Counted from the stretch's first letter, positions 52,819 to 62,283 are shown. The stretch is 64,000 bases of DNA from Desulfovibrio sp. ZJ209 (GCF_011039135.1 NZ_JAAKEJ010000005.1:160741-224740), one strand, 5' to 3'. Made by a program: numbers and translations. Notes: generated by a model from the sequence alone, not told the origin.

Positions 52819-53270
52819 GCAAGAAGACCCCCGCACACGCCATCGCCGTCAACAAGAAGGCGCGCCACCTCTATGAGCTCTCGGAGTTCACCGAGGCCGG
52901 CATTTCCCTCACCGGTCCCGAAGTCAAGAGCATCCGCGCCGGCAAGGTGAACTTCATCGACAGCTACGTGGAATTTCGCCAGGGGAGCGCGTGGCTCCTC
53001 TCGCTGCATGTGGCGCCCTACGCCAATGCGGGCTATGCGCCGCAGGAGCCCGACCGGCCCCGCCGCCTGCTGCTCCATGCCCGCGAGATCGGGCGCCTCG
53101 CCGGCATGGTGGCCCAGAAAGGCCTCACCGTGGTGCCCGTGCGCCTCTATTTCAGCCGCGGCAAGATCAAGGTTGAGATCGCCGTCGGCCGCGGCAAGAA
53201 GCTCCATGACCACCGGGAGACCCTCAAGCGCCGGGCCGAGGAACGCGACATGGCGCGCGAGCTCGCCTGA
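52815..53270 (+). CDS. smpB: SsrA-binding protein SmpB
   Basis: A 151-residue SmpB. AVNKKARHLYELSEFTEAGI, LTGPEVKSIRAGKVNFIDSY and the basic tail are typical. It guides tmRNA to stalled ribosomes. No tmRNA gene is seen nearby. Overlaps ptsI by 4 bp (ATGA). Confidence 0.97.
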   Translation: MSKKTPAHAIAVNKKARHLYELSEFTEAGISLTGPEVKSIRAGKVNFIDSYVEFRQGSAWLLSLHVAPYANAGYAPQEPDRPRRLLLHAREIGRLAGMVAQKGLTVVPVRLYFSRGKIKVEIAVGRGKKLHDHRETLKRRAEERDMARELA

Positions 53271-53282
53271 GCCCAAGGCGCC

Positions 53283-55823
53283 ATGCGCCACCCGCCGCTC
53301 CAGCCGCCCCTCTTCTGGCAGGTCTGCCTGCTCTTCTGGTGCGCGGGCATCCTCGCCGCGCTCTGGCCGGCGGAAGGCCTCACCGGCGCCTTGCTGCTCC
53401 TGCTGGCCGACCCGCGCCTCAGGGCGCCCCGGCGCGCCCTGCTGGCTCTTGCGGTGTGCGCGGCCGGCCTCGCTGTCGGGCTCTGGCAGCTTGCGCCCCT
53501 GCGCTCCCCGCCTGCCGAACCGGCATGGCTTGCGGGAGCGCCCGGCGAAGCCGCGAAAACTCCCCCTGTGCGCCTCTGCGGCACAGTGCGCCGCGTTGCC
53601 GGCCTCCCCGACGGCCGCCTGCGCGTCATCCTCGAAAACGTACGCCCGGAAGCGGGTGGGGAAGCTCTTGCCGGGCGTGTTGCCTGGACATGGGACGAAG
53701 CCGCCTTCCGGCCGCTCGCCGGGCAGTCCGTCTGCCTGGAGCGGCGCCCCGTGCCCGTGCGCGGTTTCGCCAACAGCGCGGAGCCCGTGCAGGAAGCCCG
53801 CTGGGCCGCGCAGGACGTGTTCTGGCGCCTCTGGAGCAGGGGCTGGAGCGGCAGCCCCACCGTCACAGGGGCTGGCACGGCGTCCGCCCGGCTGCGCGAG
53901 GATCTCAGGCGCGATCTGGTTCGCGCGCTCCTGCCCACGGCCGGAGCAGGCCCCTCCATGGACATGCCGCAGGCCAAGGCCATGCTGCCGGCCCTGCTCT
54001 TCGGCGACCGCTCCTTTCTCAGCCGCGCCACGGTGGACGAATTCGCCGCCGCGAGCCTCGCGCACAGCCTCGCCCTTTCCGGGCAGCATCTCGCGCTCGC
54101 CGGGCTCGTCGGCTTGTTCAGCGTGCTCCTGCTGGCGCGCGTGCGTCCCGGCATCTATCTCTTCCGGGCGCGCGCCGTGTGGGTGGCCGTGGCGAGCCTG
54201 CCTCCGGCTCTGGCCTATCTCTGGCTCGGCAACGCGCCCGCGTCCCTTCTGCGCGCCGCCTGCATGCTGGGCCTCATGACCCTGTGGCTTTTGCGCGGCC
54301 GCACGGCGACCCCGCTTGACGCGCTGCTGGGGGCGCTGGCCTGCATCGTGCTCGCCGACCCGCTGAGCCTCTTCGACCTGAGCCTCCAGCTCTCCGTGCT
54401 CTGCGTGGCGGTCATCTGCCTTACCGTGCCGGGCATCCGGCGCCTGTGGCCCGCGCCCGGCAGCGGAAGGCCGCCGGCGCCCGGGGCGCCCCTCAAAGCA
54501 CGCCTCGCGCGGCGGAGCCGCGCCGTCCTGCACGGGCTCGGGGCCGTCTTCCTTGTTTCCTTCTGCATCCAGCTCGCCTTGCTGCCCTTCATGCTGGCCC
54601 GCTTCGGCACTCTCGGGCTCTGGTTTCCGCTCAATGTGCCCTGGCTGCCCGCGGTCGACCTCGTGGTGCTCCCGGGGGCGGCGCTGGGGCTCGGCTGCGC
54701 GGTGGCTGGCCTTGAGGCTTGCGCCCGGGTCATCCTCGATATGGCCGCACTCCCCTGCCAGGCCATGCTCGCCTGCCTCGACATGCTCCAGCGGCACGGC
54801 CTGCTGGAAGGGCCGGGGAGCTTGCGCCCGCACTGGGCGGCGCTTGCGGCGTTCGCGGCCCTCGGCGTGGCGCTTGCGGTCATGGCCGGGGACGGACGCC
54901 CCACAGCGCGGCTCAAGGCGCGGCGCTGGCTCGTGGCCGGGCTGCTCCTGCTCTGCGTGGGGCCGGCATTGCGGCTGGCGTCACGCCTGGACCCAACTCC
55001 CCGGCTGGAAGTGCTTGACGTGGGCCAGGGCCTTGCCACTTATCTGCGGCTCCCCGGGCATGTCCGCATCCTCGTGGATGGCGGCGGCGCGCTCTCGCCC
55101 GGCTTCGATACGGGCAAGGCGCTCCTCGACCCGCTCCTCACGGCCAATGACGCCCCGCGGCTCGATGCCGTCATCAACACGCACCCGGACCTCGACCATG
55201 TGGGCGGGCTCTTTCATTTGCTCCGCAGCTTCGGGGTGCAGCGGCTCTTCCACAACGGCCGCGATGCCGCCGGGGAGCTGCGCCAGCCGTGGCGGGAGGC
55301 CCGGCAAAGGACGCCGGGCGCGCCGCTCGCCGCCGGGGACAAGCTGGTGTTGGGAGATTCCGGCGGCTATGCGCTGGAAGTGCTGCACCCGCCGCGCATG
55401 GCCCCGGAAAGCGGGGATGGCGGAGGCGACGCGCCGGAACCATGGGCAGGCAACAAGGCCTCGCTGGTGCTCCGGCTCACGCGCAACGGCGAGGGTCTCG
55501 CGCTGTTCACGGGCGATGTGGAACCCGCGGTGCTCCGGCGGCTGCTGGCGGAAGGCGCCGATATCTCCGCGCGCATCCTCGTGGCGCCGCATCACGGTTC
55601 GGACCGCAGCTTCCTCCCGGCCTTCCATGAGGCGGTGCGGCCGGAACTGGTGCTCGCCGGCTGCGGCTTCCGCAACCGCTGGGGCTATCCGGGCAGGCGC
55701 CTGGGCGCATGGCTCGCGGCGCGGCACATCCCGCTGCTCGACACCGGCACGCGTGGGCGCATCAGCGTGGAGCTGCCCGAAACGGGGCCCCTGCGCGTGA
55801 GCACGGCCCGGCAGGCGCCCTAG
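53283..55823 (+). CDS. comEC: ComEC/Rec2-family DNA uptake channel
   Basis: An 846-residue membrane protein. A soluble OB-like N-terminal part (about 60-170) follows the first membrane helices, then the competence domain of many helices (LALSGQHLALAGLVGLFSVL, near 260), then a C-terminal metallo-beta-lactamase domain from about 570 (LDVGQGLATYLRLPGH, then NTHPDLDHVGGL, the HxDxDH metal motif). ComEC takes single-stranded DNA across the inner membrane in competent bacteria. It is 12 bp after smpB. Its stop shares the bases CTAG with the stop of the convergent gene. Confidence 0.93.
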   Translation: MRHPPLQPPLFWQVCLLFWCAGILAALWPAEGLTGALLLLLADPRLRAPRRALLALAVCAAGLAVGLWQLAPLRSPPAEPAWLAGAPGEAAKTPPVRLCGTVRRVAGLPDGRLRVILENVRPEAGGEALAGRVAWTWDEAAFRPLAGQSVCLERRPVPVRGFANSAEPVQEARWAAQDVFWRLWSRGWSGSPTVTGAGTASARLREDLRRDLVRALLPTAGAGPSMDMPQAKAMLPALLFGDRSFLSRATVDEFAAASLAHSLALSGQHLALAGLVGLFSVLLLARVRPGIYLFRARAVWVAVASLPPALAYLWLGNAPASLLRAACMLGLMTLWLLRGRTATPLDALLGALACIVLADPLSLFDLSLQLSVLCVAVICLTVPGIRRLWPAPGSGRPPAPGAPLKARLARRSRAVLHGLGAVFLVSFCIQLALLPFMLARFGTLGLWFPLNVPWLPAVDLVVLPGAALGLGCAVAGLEACARVILDMAALPCQAMLACLDMLQRHGLLEGPGSLRPHWAALAAFAALGVALAVMAGDGRPTARLKARRWLVAGLLLLCVGPALRLASRLDPTPRLEVLDVGQGLATYLRLPGHVRILVDGGGALSPGFDTGKALLDPLLTANDAPRLDAVINTHPDLDHVGGLFHLLRSFGVQRLFHNGRDAAGELRQPWREARQRTPGAPLAAGDKLVLGDSGGYALEVLHPPRMAPESGDGGGDAPEPWAGNKASLVLRLTRNGEGLALFTGDVEPAVLRRLLAEGADISARILVAPHHGSDRSFLPAFHEAVRPELVLAGCGFRNRWGYPGRRLGAWLAARHIPLLDTGTRGRISVELPETGPLRVSTARQAP

Positions 55824-56779
55824 CCCGCAGGCAGCACGAAACCGCGTTTGGCAAGTTCGGCCCTGTGTTCGGGATAGTCACGCGCGAGGATGGCCGCGGC
55901 GTCGGCTTCGGCCGCGCGGTAGGCCCCCTCGTCAAAGAGCGCCTGGTGGCCGCCCCGATGGAGTACAAAGGGCGGCAGGGGCACATGGCGCGCCTTCATG
56001 CCCTGGTGGTGCACGTCGCGGAACCAGGCCACGCCCATGTCCTGGAAGGGCAGGTAGCAGCCGAAGGGACGCCCGTGCCCCTCGGGCACCGTGGCCGCGC
56101 GCGCCTTGCGCAGGTCGATGAGGCAGCACCATTCATTGACGCGGCACTCGGGCAGCGGCCAGGGGCGCCGCTCATACTCCGGCCCGAACTGGGTGCGCCC
56201 CTCCACGCGCAGCCGCATGCCCATGGCCCTGGCCTTGCGATAGAGCGCCTGCAGGTCGGCCGCGGAACAGCGAAACTCGCCATAGGCCCCCGGCCGGCAG
56301 GGCTTGCCCCCGTTGACGCCGCAGGCCTTGACGATGTCCTCGCGCGCCGCCGGGCAGTTCCAGCACTGGCCGAGGGGCCCCACGGCCACATGACCGGGGA
56401 GGGCCTCCAAGAGGGGCGTAAGCACATCCCCGCGAAATTCCATGTCATTATGCACGGTGAAGAGGCAGTCGGCATCGGAGCTTTCCCACGCGTACTGGTA
56501 GCGCAGGGAGTGTCGGTAGGCATCTTCGCGCAGCCTCCCCGGCTCCAGCGGCCGGGTGACCAGCCACTCCGGCACCATGCAGGAATGCATGCGCGGCACA
56601 AAATCCACGAGAGTCTCGGGCCCAAGCGTGTCAAACTTGGGCCGGCTCGGTTCCATCACATAGAAGACCGTGCGCAGCTTGTCGCCCATATGCCGCATGA
56701 GCGAGGCGAGGCAGAGCGCCGTCTGGTACGGTTTGCCAAAGATGTGGAGCGCAACGTCCACCACGGGCTGTGCCGCCAT
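55820..56779 (-). CDS. Putative glycosyltransferase-like protein
   Basis: A 319-residue protein. The N-terminal half has the general look of a GT-A fold: VDVALHIFGKPYQTALCLAS, a helix, and then CLFTVHNDMEFRGDVLTPLL near residue 105, in which HNDM could be the metal/nucleotide-sugar site. The C-terminal half is rich in Cys and Trp (ECRVNEWCCLIDLR, GVAWFRDVHHQGMK). I cannot name a substrate. It has a good AGGGAGGAAGG ribosome site and lies 40 bp after mutM, so it is probably in that operon. Confidence 0.55.
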   Translation of the reverse strand: MAAQPVVDVALHIFGKPYQTALCLASLMRHMGDKLRTVFYVMEPSRPKFDTLGPETLVDFVPRMHSCMVPEWLVTRPLEPGRLREDAYRHSLRYQYAWESSDADCLFTVHNDMEFRGDVLTPLLEALPGHVAVGPLGQCWNCPAAREDIVKACGVNGGKPCRPGAYGEFRCSAADLQALYRKARAMGMRLRVEGRTQFGPEYERRPWPLPECRVNEWCCLIDLRKARAATVPEGHGRPFGCYLPFQDMGVAWFRDVHHQGMKARHVPLPPFVLHRGGHQALFDEGAYRAAEADAAAILARDYPEHRAELAKRGFVLPAG

Positions 56780-56819
56780 GGATCCTTCCTCCCTGCGCCG
56801 GCCGGGCCCTTGTGCAGCC

Positions 56820-57677
56820 TCAGCGCTGGCAGTGCGGGCAATACACCGTGGCTCGCCCGGCCACGCGCACACGGGCGAGCGGGCGCCCGCAGCCCTTGCA
56901 GGCCTCGCCGGCGCGCCCGTAGACCGCAAAGCTGTTCTGGAAGGCGCCGGCATTGCCGTCCGCGTCGCGGTAATCGCGGATGGAGCTGCCGCACTGGGCG
57001 ATGGCGAGGCTGAGCACATCCCTGAGCGCGCCAAGCAGGGCGCGCCGCTCCCGCGCATCGAGCCCACCCGCCGGGCGGCGCGGGTCGATGCCGGCGCGAT
57101 GGAGCGCCTCGTCCGCATAGATATTGCCGATGCCCGCCACCACGCGCTGGTCGAGCAGGGCCGCCTTGACGGCCCTGCGGCCGCGCAAGAGCTCCGCAAA
57201 GGCGGCTTCGTCCAGCTCCAGCGGCTCGGGGCCGAGGCTGCGCCAGAATTCCCAGCGTTCCAGCAGGGCCTGGGTTGCGGCAAGCACGGTGCCGAAGGCG
57301 CGGGTATCGTCAAAGATCAGGCGTTGCGGCGTGCCGTCCGGCGCCACAAGGTCGAGATACCAGCGGGTATAGGGGCCCGGCGCGCTCCCGGCCGGGCGCG
57401 GAAGGAGGCGCCCGGTCATGCGCAGGTGCACGGCCACAAGCGTGGGAATGGTGCCGGCATTTCCGGGCGCAGGGCCGGGGCCTGGCGCCACATCCATGAG
57501 GATGAGCTTGCCGCGCCGGCGCACGCCCGTGACGGCAAGGCCGGCGAGGCTCGCCAGCGCGAGGCTCAGCGGATGCACCGCCGAGGGCCGCAGCACCTCG
57601 GCGCCCACGATGCGCGAACCCGTCACATGTGGCGCGAGGGTGCGCACCACGGTTTCCACTTCGGGAAGTTCAGGCAA
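56820..57677 (-). CDS. mutM: Formamidopyrimidine-DNA glycosylase
   Basis: A 285-residue Fpg/MutM. After the start comes PELPEVETV; the Pro at position 2 is the catalytic nucleophile, so the start must be TTG 57677, the codon directly before it. The rest includes GIGNIYADEALHRAGIDPRR and the C-terminal zinc finger (CKGC ... CPHC). It removes 8-oxoguanine. It overlaps rimM by 8 bp. Confidence 0.95.
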   Translation of the reverse strand: MPELPEVETVVRTLAPHVTGSRIVGAEVLRPSAVHPLSLALASLAGLAVTGVRRRGKLILMDVAPGPGPAPGNAGTIPTLVAVHLRMTGRLLPRPAGSAPGPYTRWYLDLVAPDGTPQRLIFDDTRAFGTVLAATQALLERWEFWRSLGPEPLELDEAAFAELLRGRRAVKAALLDQRVVAGIGNIYADEALHRAGIDPRRPAGGLDARERRALLGALRDVLSLAIAQCGSSIRDYRDADGNAGAFQNSFAVYGRAGEACKGCGRPLARVRVAGRATVYCPHCQR

Positions 57678-58242
57678 GATACACGTCCAGAAGGCCCTCG
57701 GGCGGGTCGATGCACACCTGCCGGGCCTTGAGGTCGAAGGAGCGGATAAAGTCCGGCCGGGCCGGGAAGAGGATCTCGCGGCCGTCGTCCGTGCGGATGG
57801 CCCAGACCTCCTGGCCGGCGGGCAGCTCCACATGGTCGAGGCGCCCGAGGCGGCTGCCGTCCGGGAGGAGGACATCGGCGCCCATGAGGTCGGCGAGGTA
57901 GGCTTCGTCCCCGGAAGGCTCGGGAAGCTCGGCGCGGGGCACGCACAGCAGCGCGCCGCGCAGGGCCTCGGCCTCGTCGCGGCTCGTGACACCTTCAAGG
58001 AGCAGCAGGGGGCGCCCCTTGTGCGCCCGGCTGCCAAGCACGGTGCATGCGCGCGGCTCACTTCCGCCGCGGCAGAGCCAGAGCCGCTTGAAGGCGCCGG
58101 GGGCTGCGTCCGCAAACCAGTCCACGGCGAGCTCGCCCCGGATGCCGTGGGGCCGGGCCACGCTGCCCAAGTCCACAAAGCCCTCCGGCACGGGGGCGTC
58201 CGCCCGGCTCGCGGGGGCTGGCTTTCCGGCTGGTGCGGCCAC
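57670..58242 (-). CDS. rimM: 16S rRNA processing protein RimM
   Basis: A 190-residue RimM. VDLGSVARPHGIRGELAVDW is the conserved N-terminal barrel; PRAELPEPSGDEAYLADLMG and the PRC-barrel segment (EILFPARPDFIRSFDLKARQ) follow. It helps 30S head assembly. GTG 58242 lies 7 bp after the khpA stop with a GGAG site; no ATG is available at a suitable place. First 20 residues are Ala/Pro-rich. Confidence 0.92.
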   Translation of the reverse strand: MAAPAGKPAPASRADAPVPEGFVDLGSVARPHGIRGELAVDWFADAAPGAFKRLWLCRGGSEPRACTVLGSRAHKGRPLLLLEGVTSRDEAEALRGALLCVPRAELPEPSGDEAYLADLMGADVLLPDGSRLGRLDHVELPAGQEVWAIRTDDGREILFPARPDFIRSFDLKARQVCIDPPEGLLDVYLA

Positions 58243-58249
58243 CAGCGCC

Positions 58250-58480
58250 CTACTCCAGGATCTCGAGGACGGTGCGCCGCCCCGCGCGGATGGACGCGGC
58301 CCCGAGCAGGGTGCGCATGGCGCGCACGGTGCGGCCCTGCCGGCCGATGACCTTGCCGAGGTCATCGCTCGCGACCTTGAGCTCGAGCACCGTGGCCTGG
58401 TCGCCGTCCACCTCGCGCACCTCCACGGCGGCGGGGTCGTCCACCAGGGCCCGGGCGATATTTTCGATCAGAGCTTTCAT
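58250..58480 (-). CDS. khpA: KH-domain RNA-binding protein KhpA
   Basis: A 76-residue single KH domain. LGKVIGRQGRTVRAMRTLL holds the GxxG loop that grips RNA. KhpA proteins act as small RNA chaperones in several bacteria. It lies between rpsP and rimM, as is standard. ATG 58480 starts MKALIENIARALVDD. Confidence 0.95.
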   Translation of the reverse strand: MKALIENIARALVDDPAAVEVREVDGDQATVLELKVASDDLGKVIGRQGRTVRAMRTLLGAASIRAGRRTVLEILE

Positions 58481-58631
58481 CAGGCACCTCCACCGCAACG
58501 CCAAAAGGCGCCGCCTGGGCCTGCCCCGGCGGCCACACATGCGGCCAGGCGCGCCGCAGGCGCATATCCGCCCCACAGCGCCCACTTACGGGCACGCGCG
58601 GCGCAGACTGGCTGGCAGGCCCCGCCGGATG

Positions 58632-58871
58632 TCAGGCCAGGTGCTTCTTGAGCAGGGAGCGCACCGTGCTGGTGGGTTCCGCGCCGCGGTCGAGCCAGGC
58701 GCGGATCTTGTCCGCATCGAGGCGCACATCCGCGGGGTTGGTCATGGGGTCGTAGAAGCCCAGGAATTCCAGCGGGCGCCCGTCGCGGCGCGTCTCGTCC
58801 CGGGCGGCGACCACGCGGTAAAACGGATGCTTCTTGCTGCCAAGGCGGGTAAGTTTCAGTTTCACTGCCAT
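58632..58871 (-). CDS. rpsP: 30S ribosomal protein S16
   Basis: A 79-residue S16. [40 protein letters not shown] and [16 protein letters not shown] are typical. It stabilises the 5' domain of 16S rRNA. It is 81 bp after ffh, with a hairpin between them. Confidence 0.98.
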   Translation of the reverse strand: MAVKLKLTRLGSKKHPFYRVVAARDETRRDGRPLEFLGFYDPMTNPADVRLDADKIRAWLDRGAEPTSTVRSLLKKHLA

Positions 58872-58917
58872 GTGTTCTGCTCCCTTGCGTTAGTTTCAAA
58901 GTGTAGCGTTGCGCCCG

Positions 58918-58947
58918 AAAAAGGGCAAGGGGCGGGGCCTTGTGCCC
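58918..58947 (-). terminator. Partial terminator between ffh and rpsP
   Basis: On the - strand GGGC-AC-AAGG pairs with CCTT-GCCC (an 8-bp stem with a 2-base bulge), followed by TTTTT. It would reduce read-through from ffh into rpsP, or rpsP may have its own promoter. Confidence 0.6.
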
Positions 58948-58952
58948 GCGGG

Positions 58953-60446
58953 TTATTTTTTCTTGCGTTTTTGCTGGCGCTCTTTCTTTTTGCGTTTCTT
59001 CGCCGCGGCCGACTTGCCGCCATGGCCGGCTGGGGCGCCCCCGGGCATCGGCGGCATCCCGGGAAATCCGCCCATGCCCGGCAAGCCGCCCGGCATCCCG
59101 CCGGGCAGGCCGCGCGGCATGCGTGGCAGTCCCTTGCCCTGCCCGCGGCCGGTCATGATGCCCTGCATCATCTTGCGCATCTGGGTGAACTGGCGCACGA
59201 GCTGGTTCACCTGCGCCACGCTGGTGCCCGAGCCCTTGGCGATGCGCGCGCGGCGGCTGCCGTTGAGGATGTCGGGGTCGCGCCGCTCCGCCGGGGTCAT
59301 GGAATTGATGATCGCCTCCGTGCGGGCGAGCTCCGCCTCGGGGAGCGCCCCGTTGGCCTGGGCCAGTTTGTCCGTGAGGCCGCCGAGCCCCGGAATCATC
59401 TTGAGGATGCTTTCCAGCGAGCCCAGCTTCTTGACGCGGCGCATCTGGGTGCGGAAGTCCTCGAGGTCGAAGCTCGCCTTGCGCATCTTGCGCGCCATGG
59501 CTTCCACTTCCTCGGCGTCAAAGGCATCCTGCGCCTTTTCCACGAGGGTGAGCACATCGCCCATGCCGAGGATGCGCCCGGCGATGCGGTCGGGGTGGAA
59601 GACCTCCATTTCGGAGAGCTTTTCGCCCACGCCCACGAATTTCACCGGCGCGCCCGTCACCGAGCGGATGGAAAGGGCCGCGCCGCCGCGCGCGTCGCCG
59701 TCCATCTTGGTGAGCACCACGCCCGTGAGCCCGAGCCGCTCGTTGAAGGCCTCGGCCACCGTGACCGCGTCCTGGCCGGTCATGGCGTCCGCGACAAAGA
59801 GGATCTCCTGCGGCTTTACGGCCTCCTTGATGGCGGAAAGCTCGTCCATGAGGGGCGCGTCCACATGCAGGCGGCCGGCGGTATCGAGCAGCACCACGTC
59901 GGCGCCGGCCTCCCGGGCCGCGGCCACGGCATCGCGGGCGATGTCCACGGGGTCCATGTCCTGCGTGGAGGGATAGACCGGCATGTCGAGCTCGCGCGCG
60001 AGCACCTGGAGCTGGTCGATGGCCGCGGGCCGGTACACGTCAGCGGGCACGAGATAGGGCTTGTGCTTGCCGCGCCGGAGCAGGTTGGCGATCTTGGCGG
60101 CGGAAGTCGTCTTGCCCGAGCCCTGCAGGCCCACCAGCATGACCACCGACGGCTTGCGGCCCTCGAAGGAGAGCCCCTGCGCCTCGCCGCCCAGAAGGGC
60201 GACAAGCTCGTCGTGGACGATCTTGACCACCTGCTGCGCCGGGCTCACGCCCTTGAGCACGGCCTGGCCGAGGGCCTTTTCGCGCACGCTTTCCACAAAA
60301 TCCTTGACGACGCGGAAATTGACATCCGCCTCGAGCAGGGCCAGGCGCACCTCCCGCAGGCCCGCCTGAATATTCTCCTCGGTGAGCTGGCGCCCCCCGA
60401 AGGAGCGGAAAACGCCGGAAAGTCTGTCGGAAAGGCTCTCGAACAT
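58953..60446 (-). CDS. ffh: Signal recognition particle protein Ffh (SRP54)
   Basis: A 497-residue Ffh. The GTPase has [13 protein letters not shown] (P loop near 108), DTAGR and [10 protein letters not shown]; the C-terminal M domain (from about 325) is Met-rich ([20 protein letters not shown]). It ends in a Gly/Met/Pro-rich stretch and a very basic KK/RK tail of about 20 residues, longer than usual. It directs membrane proteins to SecY. It has its own promoter. Confidence 0.97.
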   Translation of the reverse strand: MFESLSDRLSGVFRSFGGRQLTEENIQAGLREVRLALLEADVNFRVVKDFVESVREKALGQAVLKGVSPAQQVVKIVHDELVALLGGEAQGLSFEGRKPSVVMLVGLQGSGKTTSAAKIANLLRRGKHKPYLVPADVYRPAAIDQLQVLARELDMPVYPSTQDMDPVDIARDAVAAAREAGADVVLLDTAGRLHVDAPLMDELSAIKEAVKPQEILFVADAMTGQDAVTVAEAFNERLGLTGVVLTKMDGDARGGAALSIRSVTGAPVKFVGVGEKLSEMEVFHPDRIAGRILGMGDVLTLVEKAQDAFDAEEVEAMARKMRKASFDLEDFRTQMRRVKKLGSLESILKMIPGLGGLTDKLAQANGALPEAELARTEAIINSMTPAERRDPDILNGSRRARIAKGSGTSVAQVNQLVRQFTQMRKMMQGIMTGRGQGKGLPRMPRGLPGGMPGGLPGMGGFPGMPPMPGGAPAGHGGKSAAAKKRKKKERQQKRKKK

Positions 60447-60577
60447 GCGGGCTCCCCGCTGGCGCGAAACAGGTTCTTTGCTCCGCCGGCCGGGAGCGGC
60501 CCTTGCGCGCGGCAGGGCATGGGACGCCCCGACGCAGCGCCCGGAAATACCAGAGATCACGGGCGGCGAAAGCGCAC

Positions 60578-60606
60578 TTTATAGAGGCTTTGCACGGCCG
60601 CGTCAA
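60578..60606 (-). promoter_or_regulatory. Promoter of the ffh-rpsP-khpA-rimM-mutM unit
   Basis: TTGACG and TATAAA on the - strand with exactly 17 bases between them, a strong sigma70 promoter. The start lies near 60571, giving a leader of about 125 bases. Confidence 0.8.
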
Positions 60607-60711
60607 GCCGCGCCAAGGGTTCGGCGCCCGTGGTGCTCCCGGGTGCCTTTCCTCTTGCGGGGGGGGGCCGAATGGCGTAAAAATCGCCCAATCAGGAATG
60701 GTGCAGCAGTG

Positions 60712-62205
60712 ATGCGGAAAGACACAACTTTCACGGCCCGCCGTCAGGCGCCCGGGCTTTCCTTGCACGCCTCCGCCCTCCACGGGGGCGCCCGGGGCAC
60801 CCGCACGATGGGCGCCCTGCTCCGCGGGCTCGCGCTGTTGTTGTGCGCCCTCGTGCCGTGCGCGCCCGCCCCCTGGGCCCGGGCCGAGACCTTTCCGCTC
60901 GACTTCACCACCATCCGCCTTGGCGCGGCGCCCCGCGCGGTGCTCGTGGTGGGTGGCATTCAGGGCGACGAGCCCGGGGGCTTTTCCGCGGCCACCCTGC
61001 TGGCCACCCGCTACGAGATCGCCGAGGGCGCGGTCTGGGTGGTGCCCAACCTCAACTTCCCGAGCATCATCAAGCGCTCGCGCGGGCTTTACGGCGACAT
61101 GAACCGCAAGTTCGCCCGCCTTCCTGAGAGCGACCCGGAATTCGCCACCGTGCGCCGCATCCAGGAGCTCATCCGGCACCCTGAAGTGGGCCTCGTGCTC
61201 AACCTGCACGATGGGAGCGGCTATTACCGTCCCCGCCACGAAGACAGGCTGCGCAACCCGGCGCGCTGGGGGCAGTCGGTCATCATCGACCAGGACGAGC
61301 TCGAGCCCGGCACCTTCATGGGGGCGCTCGCCGCCGAGGCCGACGCCGTGGCCCGGGAGGCCAACAGCCGCCTCATCCGGCCCCTGCACGCCCTGCATGT
61401 GCACAACACGCACACTGCAGCGGGCGACCGGGAGATGGAAAAAAGCCTCTCCTACTTCGCCGTGCGCCACGGCAAGGCGGCCTTTGGCCTCGAGGCGAGC
61501 AAGGAATTTCCCGTGGAGCTGCGCGCGTATTATCACCTGCTCATGGTGGAGGCCTTCCTCAGGCGCGCGGGCGTGCGCTTCAGCCGCGATTTCGAGCTCA
61601 CGCCCTCGGGCGTGGCCCGGGCCCTCAGGGACAATTTGGGCGTGTCCTTTGCCGGGAACCGCGTCTTCCTGCCGCTCGACGACGTGCGCCCGGCCATCAG
61701 CTACCTGCCCCTGCCGAGGAACAGCCCGGCCCGCGCCATCACCTCCAAGCCCATCATGGCGGTGCTGCCCTGCGAGGGCAAGAGCGACAGGATCTGCATC
61801 CACTACGGCAACCGCACCATCACCCTCATCCGGCCCGACTGGCGCGAGGTGGACGCGAGCCGCGACGCCATGACCGTGCAGGTGGACGGCCGCGAGGAGA
61901 CCGTCCCCTTCGGGAGCATCCTCGACGTGCGCGACGCGGCCACGGTGCGGCCCGAACCCGGCTACCGCGTCAATGCCATCGGCATGGACTGCGGCCGGCC
62001 CGATGAAAGCGGCATCGCCCTGCGCCGCAGGGACTTTCAGCCGCGCTTCTCCGTGGACCGCGGGGGGCGGCTCTTCCGCGTGGAGGTCTACAAGGGCAAG
62101 CGCTTTTCCGGCATGTTCCTGCTGCGTTTCGGCGGCGGGAGCGCCACTGCCGGGCGCGCGCCGCTCCCCGACAGGCCCGGGCCCGAGACCTCACTGGGCT
62201 TTTAG
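60712..62205 (+). CDS. M99-family (Csd4-like) murein carboxypeptidase
   Basis: About 497 residues. A signal peptide (LLRGLALLLCALVPCAP, cleavage after RAE/ARA) is followed by a carboxypeptidase domain. GGIQGDEPGG gives Gln84 and Glu87, and NLHDGSG gives His166, the unusual Gln-Glu-His zinc site of H. pylori Csd4 rather than the His-Glu-His of normal M14 enzymes. Glu261 (GLEASKEF) may be the catalytic base. The last 150 residues form an M99 C-terminal beta domain. Such enzymes trim murein tripeptides and set cell curvature. ATG 60712 or ATG 60808, the latter giving a tighter signal peptide. A run of nine G lies just upstream. Confidence 0.85.
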   Translation: MRKDTTFTARRQAPGLSLHASALHGGARGTRTMGALLRGLALLLCALVPCAPAPWARAETFPLDFTTIRLGAAPRAVLVVGGIQGDEPGGFSAATLLATRYEIAEGAVWVVPNLNFPSIIKRSRGLYGDMNRKFARLPESDPEFATVRRIQELIRHPEVGLVLNLHDGSGYYRPRHEDRLRNPARWGQSVIIDQDELEPGTFMGALAAEADAVAREANSRLIRPLHALHVHNTHTAAGDREMEKSLSYFAVRHGKAAFGLEASKEFPVELRAYYHLLMVEAFLRRAGVRFSRDFELTPSGVARALRDNLGVSFAGNRVFLPLDDVRPAISYLPLPRNSPARAITSKPIMAVLPCEGKSDRICIHYGNRTITLIRPDWREVDASRDAMTVQVDGREETVPFGSILDVRDAATVRPEPGYRVNAIGMDCGRPDESGIALRRRDFQPRFSVDRGGRLFRVEVYKGKRFSGMFLLRFGGGSATAGRAPLPDRPGPETSLGF

Positions 62206-62283
62206 GGCCGCGCGAGGGAGTCCGCTTGCGGGAGCAATCCGCCAACAGGGCCGGGGGCGGCTCGACCCGCCTTGCACACTCCC

